This document shows positions 18,282 through 26,005 of a stretch of DNA of 64,000 bases, one piece after another. Where the stretch lies: positions 8,226,001 to 8,290,000 of the forward strand of contig NZ_CP017174.1 in assembly GCF_006402735.1 (NCBI RefSeq), given 5' to 3'. A model generated the notes under the pieces. It had not been told where the DNA came from, did no database searches, and saw only the letters and a list, made by a program, of their open reading frames with translations. The stretch's first letter is position 1. Every line of letters starts with the position of its first letter. The position numbers were made by a program, and so were the translations under genes. The DNA comes from Myxococcus xanthus (GTDB lineage Bacteria > Myxococcota > Myxococcia > Myxococcales > Myxococcaceae).

Positions 18282-20876
18282 ATGGCGGACCCCTGCGAGG
18301 ACGCGGACCGGAAGCTCACCGAGGAGCGACTCGCGCTGCTGAGCGTGCTCCAGGAACTCACCGTCGCGGCGCTCGACCTCTTCGACCCGAGCAAGCCCGC
18401 GGACGCCTTCATGGACCGCGTCGCGGAGCGGCTGGGGTGCATGGTCGCGCTCTGGGTCCAGGTGAACGCGCGGGGACAGGTCGTCCTTCTGGGCGCAAGT
18501 GGACTCTCCGCTGCGTCCCGCCAGCTTCCGATTCCCGCCCGCGCCGAGCCCGGAGGGAAGCAAGCGCCCGTCGAGGTGAACCTGCCCTTTCCGGAGCTGG
18601 AATTGCCGGGGCTCGTGCGCTGGTCCACTCCAATCATCGGGACGGACGCGGCGCACAGCGCCAGCGCGCTGCTGATGTACTTCGACCGCGAGCCGCACCT
18701 GCCGCGACAGTACCGGGGCATGGTGGAGCGCCTCGGCGGCGTGCTCCGGACCGCGCTCATGCACCGGCAGCTCTTCACCCGCATCCTGGACAGCGAGCGC
18801 GCGCTCCACCAGCAGAAGACGCTGCTGGAGTCCCTGAGCGAAGCCTCCGACGAGGGCATCCTCATCTCCACCCAGGAAGGAAGGACGCTCACGCACAACC
18901 GCCGCCTCGTGCAGATGTGGGGGTTGGAGGAGGAGCTCCTGTCCGCATCCTACGAGGCGTGGGTCCTTGCGGCGGCGGAACTCGTGGAGGAGCCCGCCCG
19001 GTTCACGGCGCGCGCATCTTTCTTCATCGAGCACAGCGACGCGTCGGGACACGACGAGCTTCGGCTCAAGGATGGGCGGATATTCGAGCAGTACGACGCC
19101 CCGGTGGTGAGCGCGGACGGCCTCTACTATGGGCGGGCCGTCTACTTCCGGGACGTCACCGCTCGACGGCGCACGGAGCGGGACCTCCAGCACGAGCGGG
19201 ACTTCAGCTCGGCGGTCCTGGATACGGCCCGCGCACTGGTCATCGTCCTGGATGCGGAGGGCCGGATCGTCCGCTTCAACCGCGCATGCCAGGAGATGAC
19301 CGGCTACTCCTTCGAGGAGCTTCGCGGCACGCGGTTCTGGAAGCAGCTCCAGGCCCCGGAAGAAGTGGCGCGGGTCGAGCGGGACTTCGCCCAGCTCTCC
19401 GCGGGCCAGGGGCACGAGCAATATGAGAGCTGCTGGCTCACGCGAGCGGGAGAGCGCCGCCTCATCTCATGGTCCAGCAACGTCCTCCGCAGCCCGACGG
19501 GAGCGGTCGAGTACATTATCGGCATCGGCATCGACATCACCGAGCAACGGCGGGCCGAGCAGGAGCGCGACCAGACCTTCCTGCGTGAGCAGCAAGCGCG
19601 GGCCCGGGCCGAGGAGCAGGAAGGAAGGTCCGCGTTCCTGTCGGAAGCCTCGGGCCTGCTCGCGGGCTCGCTCGCCCCCGAGGACGCGCTGCGAAACGTG
19701 GTGGCGCTGACCGTCCAGCGGTTCGCGGACTGGTGCACGGTCGACCTGCTGGACAACGACCAGTCCCCCCAGCGGATCGCCGTGGCCCAATCCCAGACAC
19801 TGCGGGCCAGGTGTCCCGCGAAGGCGGCCCCCGCGCCACCGGACCTCAATGCCACGCACGGCCCTGGGCGGGTGCTCCGCCGCGGCGAGCCGGAGTTCTT
19901 CCTGGAGGGTTACGGCTCCGCGGCCCCCGGGTGCGGAGTCCTCGAGTTCCAGTCCTGGCTGTCGGTGCCGCTGCTCGCGCGTGGCCGGACGCTCGGCGCG
20001 CTCACGCTCGCCCGGTTGGACGGCGGGAGCCGCTATGGCCTGGCCGAGCTCACCCTCGCGCAGGAGCTGGCCCGCCGCGCGGCAATGGCCGTGGACAACG
20101 CCCGGCTCTATCAGGAAGCCCAGCAGGCCATCGGCCTTCGTGATGAGTTCCTCTCCGTTGCCTCTCACGAGCTGAAGACCCCGGTCACCTCCCTCCAGTT
20201 GTCCGTGCAGGGCTTGCTGCGCCGCGCCCGGTCGGGAGCGCTCCGCACCGCGTCGACGGAGACAGTGACCCACTCGGTCGAAGGCATCGAACGCCAGGCG
20301 ATGCGGATGGCGAAGCTCGTCAACACGCTGCTCGATGTCTCGCGCATCCATGCCGGGCGGCTCGAACTCGAGCTGGAGGAAGTGGACCTCGCCGCGCTGG
20401 TCCGAGACATCGCGGCGCGCTTCGCACCCGAGCTGGCCCTCTCCGGCACCACGCTCCGGGTTCATGCCGACACGCCAATGCCAGGAATCTGGGACCGGTC
20501 GCGGCTCGATCAGATTGTCACCAACCTGCTCTCGAATGCGCTCAAGTACGGCGAGGGCAAGCCCATCGAAATCCAGGTCGGCGGGGATGCCAGGACCGCC
20601 CTCCTGGAAGTGAGGGACCAGGGAATCGGCATCCCGGCGGAACAACAGGCGCTGATCTTCCGGGCCTTCGAGCGCGCGGTGTCATCGCGCCACTACGGAG
20701 GGCTGGGCTTGGGCCTCCACATCGTCAGTCAGCTCGTCGAAAGGCTGGGAGGGGCGGTCCGGGTCCAGAGCGAGGCGGGACGCGGCGCCACCTTCACGGT
20801 CGCGCTTCCACGCAGCGGCCCCGCCGCGCCGCTGCCGGCTCCGGCGGACATGCACCTGGACGCGAACCATGCATGA
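18282..20876 (+). CDS. Multi-PAS/GAF sensor histidine kinase
   Basis: 864 residues from the ATG at 18282 (GAGG 7 nt upstream), 16 bp after the FIST gene. No membrane segment is seen, so a soluble kinase. Order: N-terminal GAF-like region (about 10-170), PAS (about 185-300) ending RDVTARRRTERDLQ, second PAS (about 310-430) ending GIDITEQRRAEQERD, GAF (about 460-610), HisKA with SVASHELKTP (phospho-acceptor His629), and HATPase with QIVTNLLSNALKYG, DQGIGIP and GLGLGLHIV. All catalytic boxes look intact. No receiver domain or response regulator is adjacent. It probably takes its signal from the FIST protein. Confidence 0.92.
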   Translation: MADPCEDADRKLTEERLALLSVLQELTVAALDLFDPSKPADAFMDRVAERLGCMVALWVQVNARGQVVLLGASGLSAASRQLPIPARAEPGGKQAPVEVNLPFPELELPGLVRWSTPIIGTDAAHSASALLMYFDREPHLPRQYRGMVERLGGVLRTALMHRQLFTRILDSERALHQQKTLLESLSEASDEGILISTQEGRTLTHNRRLVQMWGLEEELLSASYEAWVLAAAELVEEPARFTARASFFIEHSDASGHDELRLKDGRIFEQYDAPVVSADGLYYGRAVYFRDVTARRRTERDLQHERDFSSAVLDTARALVIVLDAEGRIVRFNRACQEMTGYSFEELRGTRFWKQLQAPEEVARVERDFAQLSAGQGHEQYESCWLTRAGERRLISWSSNVLRSPTGAVEYIIGIGIDITEQRRAEQERDQTFLREQQARARAEEQEGRSAFLSEASGLLAGSLAPEDALRNVVALTVQRFADWCTVDLLDNDQSPQRIAVAQSQTLRARCPAKAAPAPPDLNATHGPGRVLRRGEPEFFLEGYGSAAPGCGVLEFQSWLSVPLLARGRTLGALTLARLDGGSRYGLAELTLAQELARRAAMAVDNARLYQEAQQAIGLRDEFLSVASHELKTPVTSLQLSVQGLLRRARSGALRTASTETVTHSVEGIERQAMRMAKLVNTLLDVSRIHAGRLELELEEVDLAALVRDIAARFAPELALSGTTLRVHADTPMPGIWDRSRLDQIVTNLLSNALKYGEGKPIEIQVGGDARTALLEVRDQGIGIPAEQQALIFRAFERAVSSRHYGGLGLGLHIVSQLVERLGGAVRVQSEAGRGATFTVALPRSGPAAPLPAPADMHLDANHA

Positions 20877-21111
20877 GTGCGCGTTCGCGCCCTCCCGTGC
20901 CTGGCGCCGCGCTCTCGTCCGCTGAGAAGCCACTGGCGCGTCGCTGTCCGTCCTCGCCGCTGGACGGTTCTCACATCCGCGCACGGTGTGCGGAGAGCGC
21001 CCCGAGGAGAACACCATTGGCACGCCGGCTGCTCAAGCGCTCCCCGACCTCAGGCGGTCAAGCCGACGAGGCAGCCGCGCCGTGGTGGCGCGATGCGGAG
21101 TGTGGAGGTGG

Positions 21112-21366
21112 ATGATGCTGACGGCGGGTAAGCGACTGGCGGTCTTCTCCATTCGCGAGGGCAAGGGCGGGAGCATCTGGGTGCGGGCGGGGAGCGCCTT
21201 CGTGAACAAGGACGGCTCGCTCAACGTGTTGCTGGACGTGCTGCCGCTGGACGGGAAGCTGCACGTCCGCGAGGCGGCGGAGAAGCGCGACACGGCGGGA
21301 ATGAGCGGCGGCCGCTACGCGGGCGAGCTGGGGCTGGACGCGGCGCCGGTAGGTGGCCACTCGTGA
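21112..21366 (+). CDS. Conserved small protein upstream of ComEA-like gene
   Basis: 84 residues from the ATG at 21112 behind GTGGAGGTGG; the next codon is also ATG. The middle is a conserved-looking block, GSIWVRAGSAFVNKDGSLNV followed by LLDVLPLDGKLHVRE, which recalls small uncharacterised proteins found across the myxobacteria. No signal peptide or named domain. The stop overlaps the GTG of the next gene (GTGA), so the two are co-translated. Confidence 0.7.
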   Translation: MMLTAGKRLAVFSIREGKGGSIWVRAGSAFVNKDGSLNVLLDVLPLDGKLHVREAAEKRDTAGMSGGRYAGELGLDAAPVGGHS

Positions 21367-21713
21367 GGGCGCTGTGCGCGGTGGTGGTGGGCCTGCTCTT
21401 GTGCGGGCCCGGGGTGGCGGAGGCGGCGAAGCTGCGCACGCAGCACACGGGGACGGTCAACCTCAACGAGGCCAGCGCGGCGGAGCTGGATTTGCTGCCG
21501 GGCGTCGGGGAGAAGGCGGCGCAGCGCATCATCGAGCACCGCCAGAAGCGGCCCTTCAAACGCGTGGAGGAGCTGGTGCGCGTGAAGGGCTTCGGCAAGA
21601 AGAAGTTCCTCAAGCTCAAGGCGCACCTGGCGCTGAGCGGGCCCACGACGCTGCGAGTCGAACAGGTGCCCGCCCCTCCTGAGAGAAAGGAGGTGGGCAC
21701 GACGAACGACTGA
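21363..21713 (+). CDS. ComEA-like helix-hairpin-helix protein
   Basis: 116 residues, GTG start at 21363 overlapping the previous stop. Signal peptide of about 22 residues (VVVGLLLCGPGVAEAA). Then one helix-hairpin-helix pair typical of ComEA: VNLNEASAAELDLLPGVGEK, AAQRIIEHRQ, FKRVEELVRVKGFGKKKFLK. In competent bacteria ComEA binds incoming DNA in the periplasm; here it is very short and lacks an N-terminal anchor domain. No other competence genes are adjacent. A 10-bp GC hairpin follows the stop. Confidence 0.83.
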   Translation: MRALCAVVVGLLLCGPGVAEAAKLRTQHTGTVNLNEASAAELDLLPGVGEKAAQRIIEHRQKRPFKRVEELVRVKGFGKKKFLKLKAHLALSGPTTLRVEQVPAPPERKEVGTTND

Positions 21714-21733
21714 GACTGAAGCTCCGGCAAAGG

Positions 21734-21777
21734 GGGCCGCCGCCCGGGATTTCTCTCGTGGCCTGGTGCGGCGGCCC
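21734..21777 (+). terminator. GC-rich hairpin after ComEA-like gene
   Basis: Arms GGGCCGCCGC (21734-21743) and GCGGCGGCCC (21768-21777) are perfect complements with a 24-nt loop. There is no T tract, so intrinsic termination is uncertain. Confidence 0.5.
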
Positions 21778-21865
21778 TGGGGTGCACGGGCCCATGAGGG
21801 GCAAACAGGGGGGCGCCCCTTGGGAGCGGTAGCCATCCGGGAGTGGATTGGTACCATCCGGCGCC

Positions 21866-23569
21866 ATGAACCGACGCCTGACGAACCTGCTCACCGCGCT
21901 GCCTGTCACCGCCGCGCTGGTTGCTCCGCCCGTGCTCGCCTGCACCAGCATGCTGGTCTCCAAGGGAGCCACGGCGGATGGAGCCACCTTCATCACCTAC
22001 GCCGCGGACGCGCACGAGCTGTACGGCGAGCTGTACTTCACGCCCGCGCGCCGCCACGCGCCGGGCGCCATGCGCGACATCATCGAGTGGGACACCGGCA
22101 AGTTCCTGGGCCGCATCCCCCAGCCCGCCGCGACCTATTCGGTGGTGGGCAACATGAACGAGCACCAGCTCTCCATCGGTGAGTCCACCTTCGGCGGCCG
22201 CGAGGAGCTGGCGGGTCCCGCGGGCATCGTCGACTACGGCTCGCTCATGTACATCGCGCTGGAGCGCGCGAAGACGGCGCGCGAGGCCATCCAGGTGATG
22301 ACCACCCTGGTCGCCGAGCACGGCTATGCCTCCACCGGTGAGTCGTTCTCCATCGCCGACCCGAAGGAGGCCTGGCTGCTGGAGATGATTGGCAAGGGCA
22401 AGGGCGAGAAGGGCGCGGTGTGGGTGGCCCGCAAGCTGCCCGACGGGTACCTCTCCGCGCACGCCAACCAGGCGCGCATCGGCACGTTCCCGCAGAACGA
22501 GAAGCAGACGACGCTCTACTCGCCGGACGTCATCTCCTTCGCCCGGGCGAAGGGTTGGTTCAAGGGCGAGGACAAGGACTTCAACTTCGCGGAGACGTAC
22601 AACCCCATCGACTTCGGCGGGCAGCGGTTCTCCGAGGCGCGCGTGTGGAGCATCTTCCGGCGCGCGGCGCCGTCGATGAAGCTGGGCGCGGAGTACGCGG
22701 ACGGCGCGGCGCCCCAGAAGCGGCTGCCGCTGTGGGTGAAGCCGGACAAGAAGCTGTCCGTGCAGGACACCATGGCGCTGATGCGGGACCACTTCACGGG
22801 CACGCCGCTGGACATGACGAAGGACGTGGGCGCGGGCCCCTACGCGGCGCCATACCGCTGGCGGCCAATGACGTGGGAGGTGGACGGCAAGCAGTACGTC
22901 CACGAGCGCGCCATCTCCACGCAGCAGACGGGCTTCTCCTTCGTCGCGCAGATGCGGGACTGGCTGCCGGCGCCCATTGGCGGCGTGCTCTGGTTCGGCG
23001 TGGACGACACCTTCACCACCGTCTACACGCCCATGTACGCCGGCATCCGGCAGGTGCCGCGGAACTTCGCGCAGGGCGTGGCCAGCCGCGGAGAGTTCTC
23101 CTGGGACTCCTCCTTCTGGGTGTTCAACTGGGTGTCGAACCAGGCCTACGGGCGCTGGAGCGACATGGTGAATGACCTGCAGAAGGAGCAGGGCGCGCTG
23201 GAAGGCCAGTTCCTCGCGGACCAGGCCGACATCGAGAAGCGCGCCCAGGAGCAGTTCAAGCGCAGCCCCGAGGAGGCGCGCCAGTACCTCACCGACTACT
23301 CGCTCCAGCAGGGTGAGAAGGTCCACACCCGCTGGCGCAAGCTCGGTGAGACGCTGCTCGTGAAGTACATCGACGGCAACGTGCGCGATGAGATGGGCAA
23401 GGTGAACCATCCCAAGTACCAGGAGGCCTGGTACCGGCGCATCGTCCAGGAGAATGGCAAGGCGCTGCAGATGCCCGCCAAGCCCGCGGAGCCCGCCGCC
23501 GCGCCGGCTCCCGCGCCCGCCCCTGCTCAGAAGCCGGCGCCCAAGCCCACCGTGGCCCCCGCGCCATAA
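21866..23569 (+). CDS. Peptidase C69 family dipeptidase, exported
   Basis: 567 residues from the ATG at 21866 (an in-frame TTG lies 18 bases upstream). Signal peptide ends APPVLA, leaving CTSMLVSKGATADGATF as the mature N-terminus; the N-terminal Cys is the expected nucleophile of the Ntn-hydrolase C69 family (PepD, acid ceramidase relatives). Further family blocks: TYAADAHE, NMNEHQLSIGEST, YGSLMYIALERAKTAREAI and SFSIADPKEAWLLEMIGKG. It should cleave dipeptides or similar amides in the periplasm. The C-terminus is a low-complexity Pro-Ala tail of about 35 residues. A strong hairpin follows. Monocistronic as far as can be seen. Confidence 0.92.
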   Translation: MNRRLTNLLTALPVTAALVAPPVLACTSMLVSKGATADGATFITYAADAHELYGELYFTPARRHAPGAMRDIIEWDTGKFLGRIPQPAATYSVVGNMNEHQLSIGESTFGGREELAGPAGIVDYGSLMYIALERAKTAREAIQVMTTLVAEHGYASTGESFSIADPKEAWLLEMIGKGKGEKGAVWVARKLPDGYLSAHANQARIGTFPQNEKQTTLYSPDVISFARAKGWFKGEDKDFNFAETYNPIDFGGQRFSEARVWSIFRRAAPSMKLGAEYADGAAPQKRLPLWVKPDKKLSVQDTMALMRDHFTGTPLDMTKDVGAGPYAAPYRWRPMTWEVDGKQYVHERAISTQQTGFSFVAQMRDWLPAPIGGVLWFGVDDTFTTVYTPMYAGIRQVPRNFAQGVASRGEFSWDSSFWVFNWVSNQAYGRWSDMVNDLQKEQGALEGQFLADQADIEKRAQEQFKRSPEEARQYLTDYSLQQGEKVHTRWRKLGETLLVKYIDGNVRDEMGKVNHPKYQEAWYRRIVQENGKALQMPAKPAEPAAAPAPAPAPAQKPAPKPTVAPAP

Positions 23570-23580
23570 CCCCCCGTCCT

Positions 23581-23606
23581 GGAGCGGGGAGCCTTCTCCC
23601 CGCTCC
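23581..23606 (+). terminator. Hairpin terminator after C69 dipeptidase
   Basis: Perfect 11-bp stem GGAGCGGGGAG / CTCCCCGCTCC with a CCTT loop, 11 bp after the stop codon. No T tract, as often in high-GC genomes. Confidence 0.7.
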
Positions 23607-23773
23607 ATGGCCGGCGCTGCATCCCGTGCGCGTCAGCCCCAGGCATCCGTCATCAGGCTGATGATTCCTGCTCCACCCCCCTCTGGACACAACCTCGGCC
23701 ACACCGGCGCCGAGAATGGGGAATAAGCGCACATCAACCTCCTGGCACTCACCAGGATGAGGGGGACAGAGCC

Positions 23774-24949
23774 ATGGGTCGCATCACGAACAACACGACG
23801 ACGAAGACGTCCAGCATCACGCCCACGCGGACGACCGGTTCGCCGCCTCCGCCTCCGAAGCCGTCTTCGTCGACGTCCTCAGGCAGTCCGACGCCGCCGG
23901 ATGCCTTCGTGACCGGCACTCGCACCAACACCGTCCGTCCGCCGAGCCTTACGCCGCCGCCGCCTCCCAACCTGGGCGGCCCTCGGCCGACGACGCTGGG
24001 CGGCGCGAAGGCGCCCGTCACCACCCCGCCGACGACCGTCCCCGTCGCGGTCGGCCCCGCCGTCCTCCGGGATGACTCGGTCATCGCCCCCTTCGTGGCC
24101 CAGGGCGTGCCCCGGGGCGCCATCAAGAACATCAGCGATGGCGGCTTCTCCGCGCTCCAGGGGTTGCAGCGGAACCAGGGCGACGCCAGCTCCGCCGACT
24201 TCGCCACCCTCAAGGCGGAAGTCGGCCCCAAGGCCGACCTCATCCGCGCGGTGTTCGCCCAGGGCGGGCCGCACGTGAAGGCGGGTGACGCGGAGCGCGT
24301 CAAGCTGGCCAACGTGTTCAACGAAGGCTTCACCGTGGACAACGCCACGGTGGAGAACTACCGCAAGCAGATGAGCGTGCTCACGGAGGGGAAGTTCGAG
24401 CCCTACGTGGAGATGGCGAACACCCACCTGACGCAGAACCAGAAGGACTACCCGAAGACGGCCACCAGCGTGGCGAACATCAACGGGCTCTCCGACGAGG
24501 GCAAGGTCTCCATCTACAAATACACGCAGGAGAAGTTCAAGCCGTACAACGGCCAGGTCCTCTTCCCGCTGGCAAAGAATGGCGCCGGCCCCACGTCCCA
24601 GGCGCTGCGCAACAACCTGGATGGCATTGCCGTCACCCGCGCGGCCCTCAACGAGCTGCCGAAGTTCCAGGGCACCGTGTTCCGCGGCGACAGCAAGAAG
24701 TACTACGACGCCTACACGAAGGACGCCGTCATCACCCGGGATGCCTTCACCAGCACGGCGAAGAACCCGGACGCGAAGTTCGATGGCGACGCCATCCTCG
24801 AAATCCGGACCAAGACGGGCCGCGACATCCAGGGCGCCTCGCTCAAGCCGGGTGAGGAGGAGGTGCTCATCCCGCCCGGTGCCACCTTCAAGGTCCTGGA
24901 CCGGGACGACACGGGCTCCATCCTCCGGCTCACGCTCGAGGAGGTCTGA
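23774..24949 (+). CDS. Putative R-S-E mono-ADP-ribosyltransferase with proline-rich leader
   Basis: 391 residues, ATG at 23774 after a GAGGGGGA site. Residues 1-95 are a low-complexity Thr/Pro/Ser-rich leader with no Sec signal. The C-terminal half carries the three landmarks of arginine-type (R-S-E) ADP-ribosyltransferases in the right order and spacing: Arg304 in TVFRGD, Ser327 in AFTSTA, and Glu361-x-Glu363 in GEEEVLIPPGATFKV. Such enzymes transfer ADP-ribose from NAD to a target protein, usually on Arg, and many are toxins. It could be secreted by a non-Sec route or used inside the cell; no secretion partner or immunity gene is recognised next to it. The MarR gene 242 bp downstream is the only neighbour on the strand. 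Confidence 0.75.
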   Translation: MGRITNNTTTKTSSITPTRTTGSPPPPPKPSSSTSSGSPTPPDAFVTGTRTNTVRPPSLTPPPPPNLGGPRPTTLGGAKAPVTTPPTTVPVAVGPAVLRDDSVIAPFVAQGVPRGAIKNISDGGFSALQGLQRNQGDASSADFATLKAEVGPKADLIRAVFAQGGPHVKAGDAERVKLANVFNEGFTVDNATVENYRKQMSVLTEGKFEPYVEMANTHLTQNQKDYPKTATSVANINGLSDEGKVSIYKYTQEKFKPYNGQVLFPLAKNGAGPTSQALRNNLDGIAVTRAALNELPKFQGTVFRGDSKKYYDAYTKDAVITRDAFTSTAKNPDAKFDGDAILEIRTKTGRDIQGASLKPGEEEVLIPPGATFKVLDRDDTGSILRLTLEEV

Positions 24950-25103
24950 GCACTCGCCCGCCCGGCACCCGGCCTTCATGGCGGGGGGGGATGGCCCACG
25001 GCGGCCCTCCCCACCGGGTCCGCCGCGGCCCATGTCGCCGCCCGGGGACTGCCTGAGCCTTCGAAAAGCCTCCGGCTTGACGTCTGGTCTGCGAGCGGTC
25101 AAC

Positions 25104-25172
25104 AGCCAACGGTTTTTCAGCAGCAGGTCGGACGGCGACGCGATAGACCTGCTGCGACTCAAACCATTGGCT
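25104..25172. repeat. Long inverted repeat upstream of MarR gene
   Basis: Arms at 25104-25129 and 25146-25172 match over two blocks: a perfect 10-bp block (GCAGCAGGTC / GACCTGCTGC) next to a 16-nt loop, and an outer 12-bp block with one mismatch (AGCCAACGGTTT / AAACCATTGGCT). The whole ends 19 nt before the MarR start codon. It could be an operator for autoregulation or a hairpin in the leader RNA. Confidence 0.75.
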
Positions 25173-25191
25173 TGAGACACGGAGGCAGCAG

Positions 25192-25755
25192 GTGACGGCA
25201 GAAGAATCCCCGAAGGAACCGGCAGAAGAGCCGCTGGGACCCCACGAAGGTGAGCGGGCCTACAAAGGGCCTCCCCTCGGTGAAGTGCTCGAATTCATGC
25301 GTCTGCTCTGGGCCGTGGACCACGGGCTCCAGTCCACGTCGAAGCGCATGGAGTCCACGCTGGGACTCACGGGTCCGCAGCGCCTGGTCATCCGCCTGGT
25401 GGGGCGCTTCCCCGACATCACCGCGGGCATGCTCGCGCAGATTCTCCACGTCCACCCCAGCACCCTGACGGGCGTGCTCAAGCGCCTGGAGAAGCGGGGC
25501 CTGCTGGAGCGCAAGTCCGACCCGCTCGACGGGCGCAAGGCGCTGTTCTCCCTGACGGACGCGGGGCGCTCGCTCGACATCCCCTCCGAGGGCACGGTGG
25601 AGTCGTCGGTGCAGCGCGTGCTGTCGCGCCTTTCGCGGCCTCGCATCCTCGCGACGCAGGAAGTGCTTACCGCGCTGGCCCAGGAGCTGGGCGGCGTCCC
25701 CATGCCCGAAGTCGAGTTCGACGAGGCGGGCGCCCGCAAGCAAATCGTCCGATGA
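25192..25755 (+). CDS. MarR family transcriptional regulator
   Basis: 187 residues, GTG at 25192 with GGAGG eight bases upstream. The winged helix is clear: GLTGPQRLVIRLVGRFPDIT, AGMLAQILHVHPSTLTGVLK (recognition helix), RLEKRGLLERKSDPLDGRKA (wing), FSLTDAGR. The N-terminal 20 residues are acidic and extra to the family core. A dimeric DNA-binding repressor is expected; such proteins often bind inverted repeats in their own promoters, and a long one lies just upstream. Target genes are not evident from context. Confidence 0.9.
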   Translation: MTAEESPKEPAEEPLGPHEGERAYKGPPLGEVLEFMRLLWAVDHGLQSTSKRMESTLGLTGPQRLVIRLVGRFPDITAGMLAQILHVHPSTLTGVLKRLEKRGLLERKSDPLDGRKALFSLTDAGRSLDIPSEGTVESSVQRVLSRLSRPRILATQEVLTALAQELGGVPMPEVEFDEAGARKQIVR

Positions 25756-26005
25756 GCCGGCGGCCCGCCCGCTCCCTTGCCACTGCCGGGGACGCGTGTG
25801 GTGGGCTTCGTAGGAAGGGCGAGCCTGGTAGACCGCGTTACCTCCCGGACCCTCGCCCTTGTGTCTCCTTCCAGCGCCAGACACCTGGAGCCCCTCGAAC
25901 GGGCTCCTGGGTCGTTATGCTTCGCAAGAAGGGGCCGGCTGCTAGAAAATCGGGAAATAGGCAGCCCCACCAGGGGTTGCCTCGTCACTGAGCGGACAGG
26001 ACAGC

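Noticed and set aside
21221..23608. Long open frame of 795 codons on the minus strand
   Set aside because: Antisense to the C69 dipeptidase gene, with Arg/Leu/Val/His shadow composition and no domain.
23879..25180. Minus-strand open frame antisense to the ADP-ribosyltransferase-like gene
   Set aside because: Arg/Gly/Val-rich shadow without motifs; the plus strand carries the R-S-E motifs and a ribosome-binding site.
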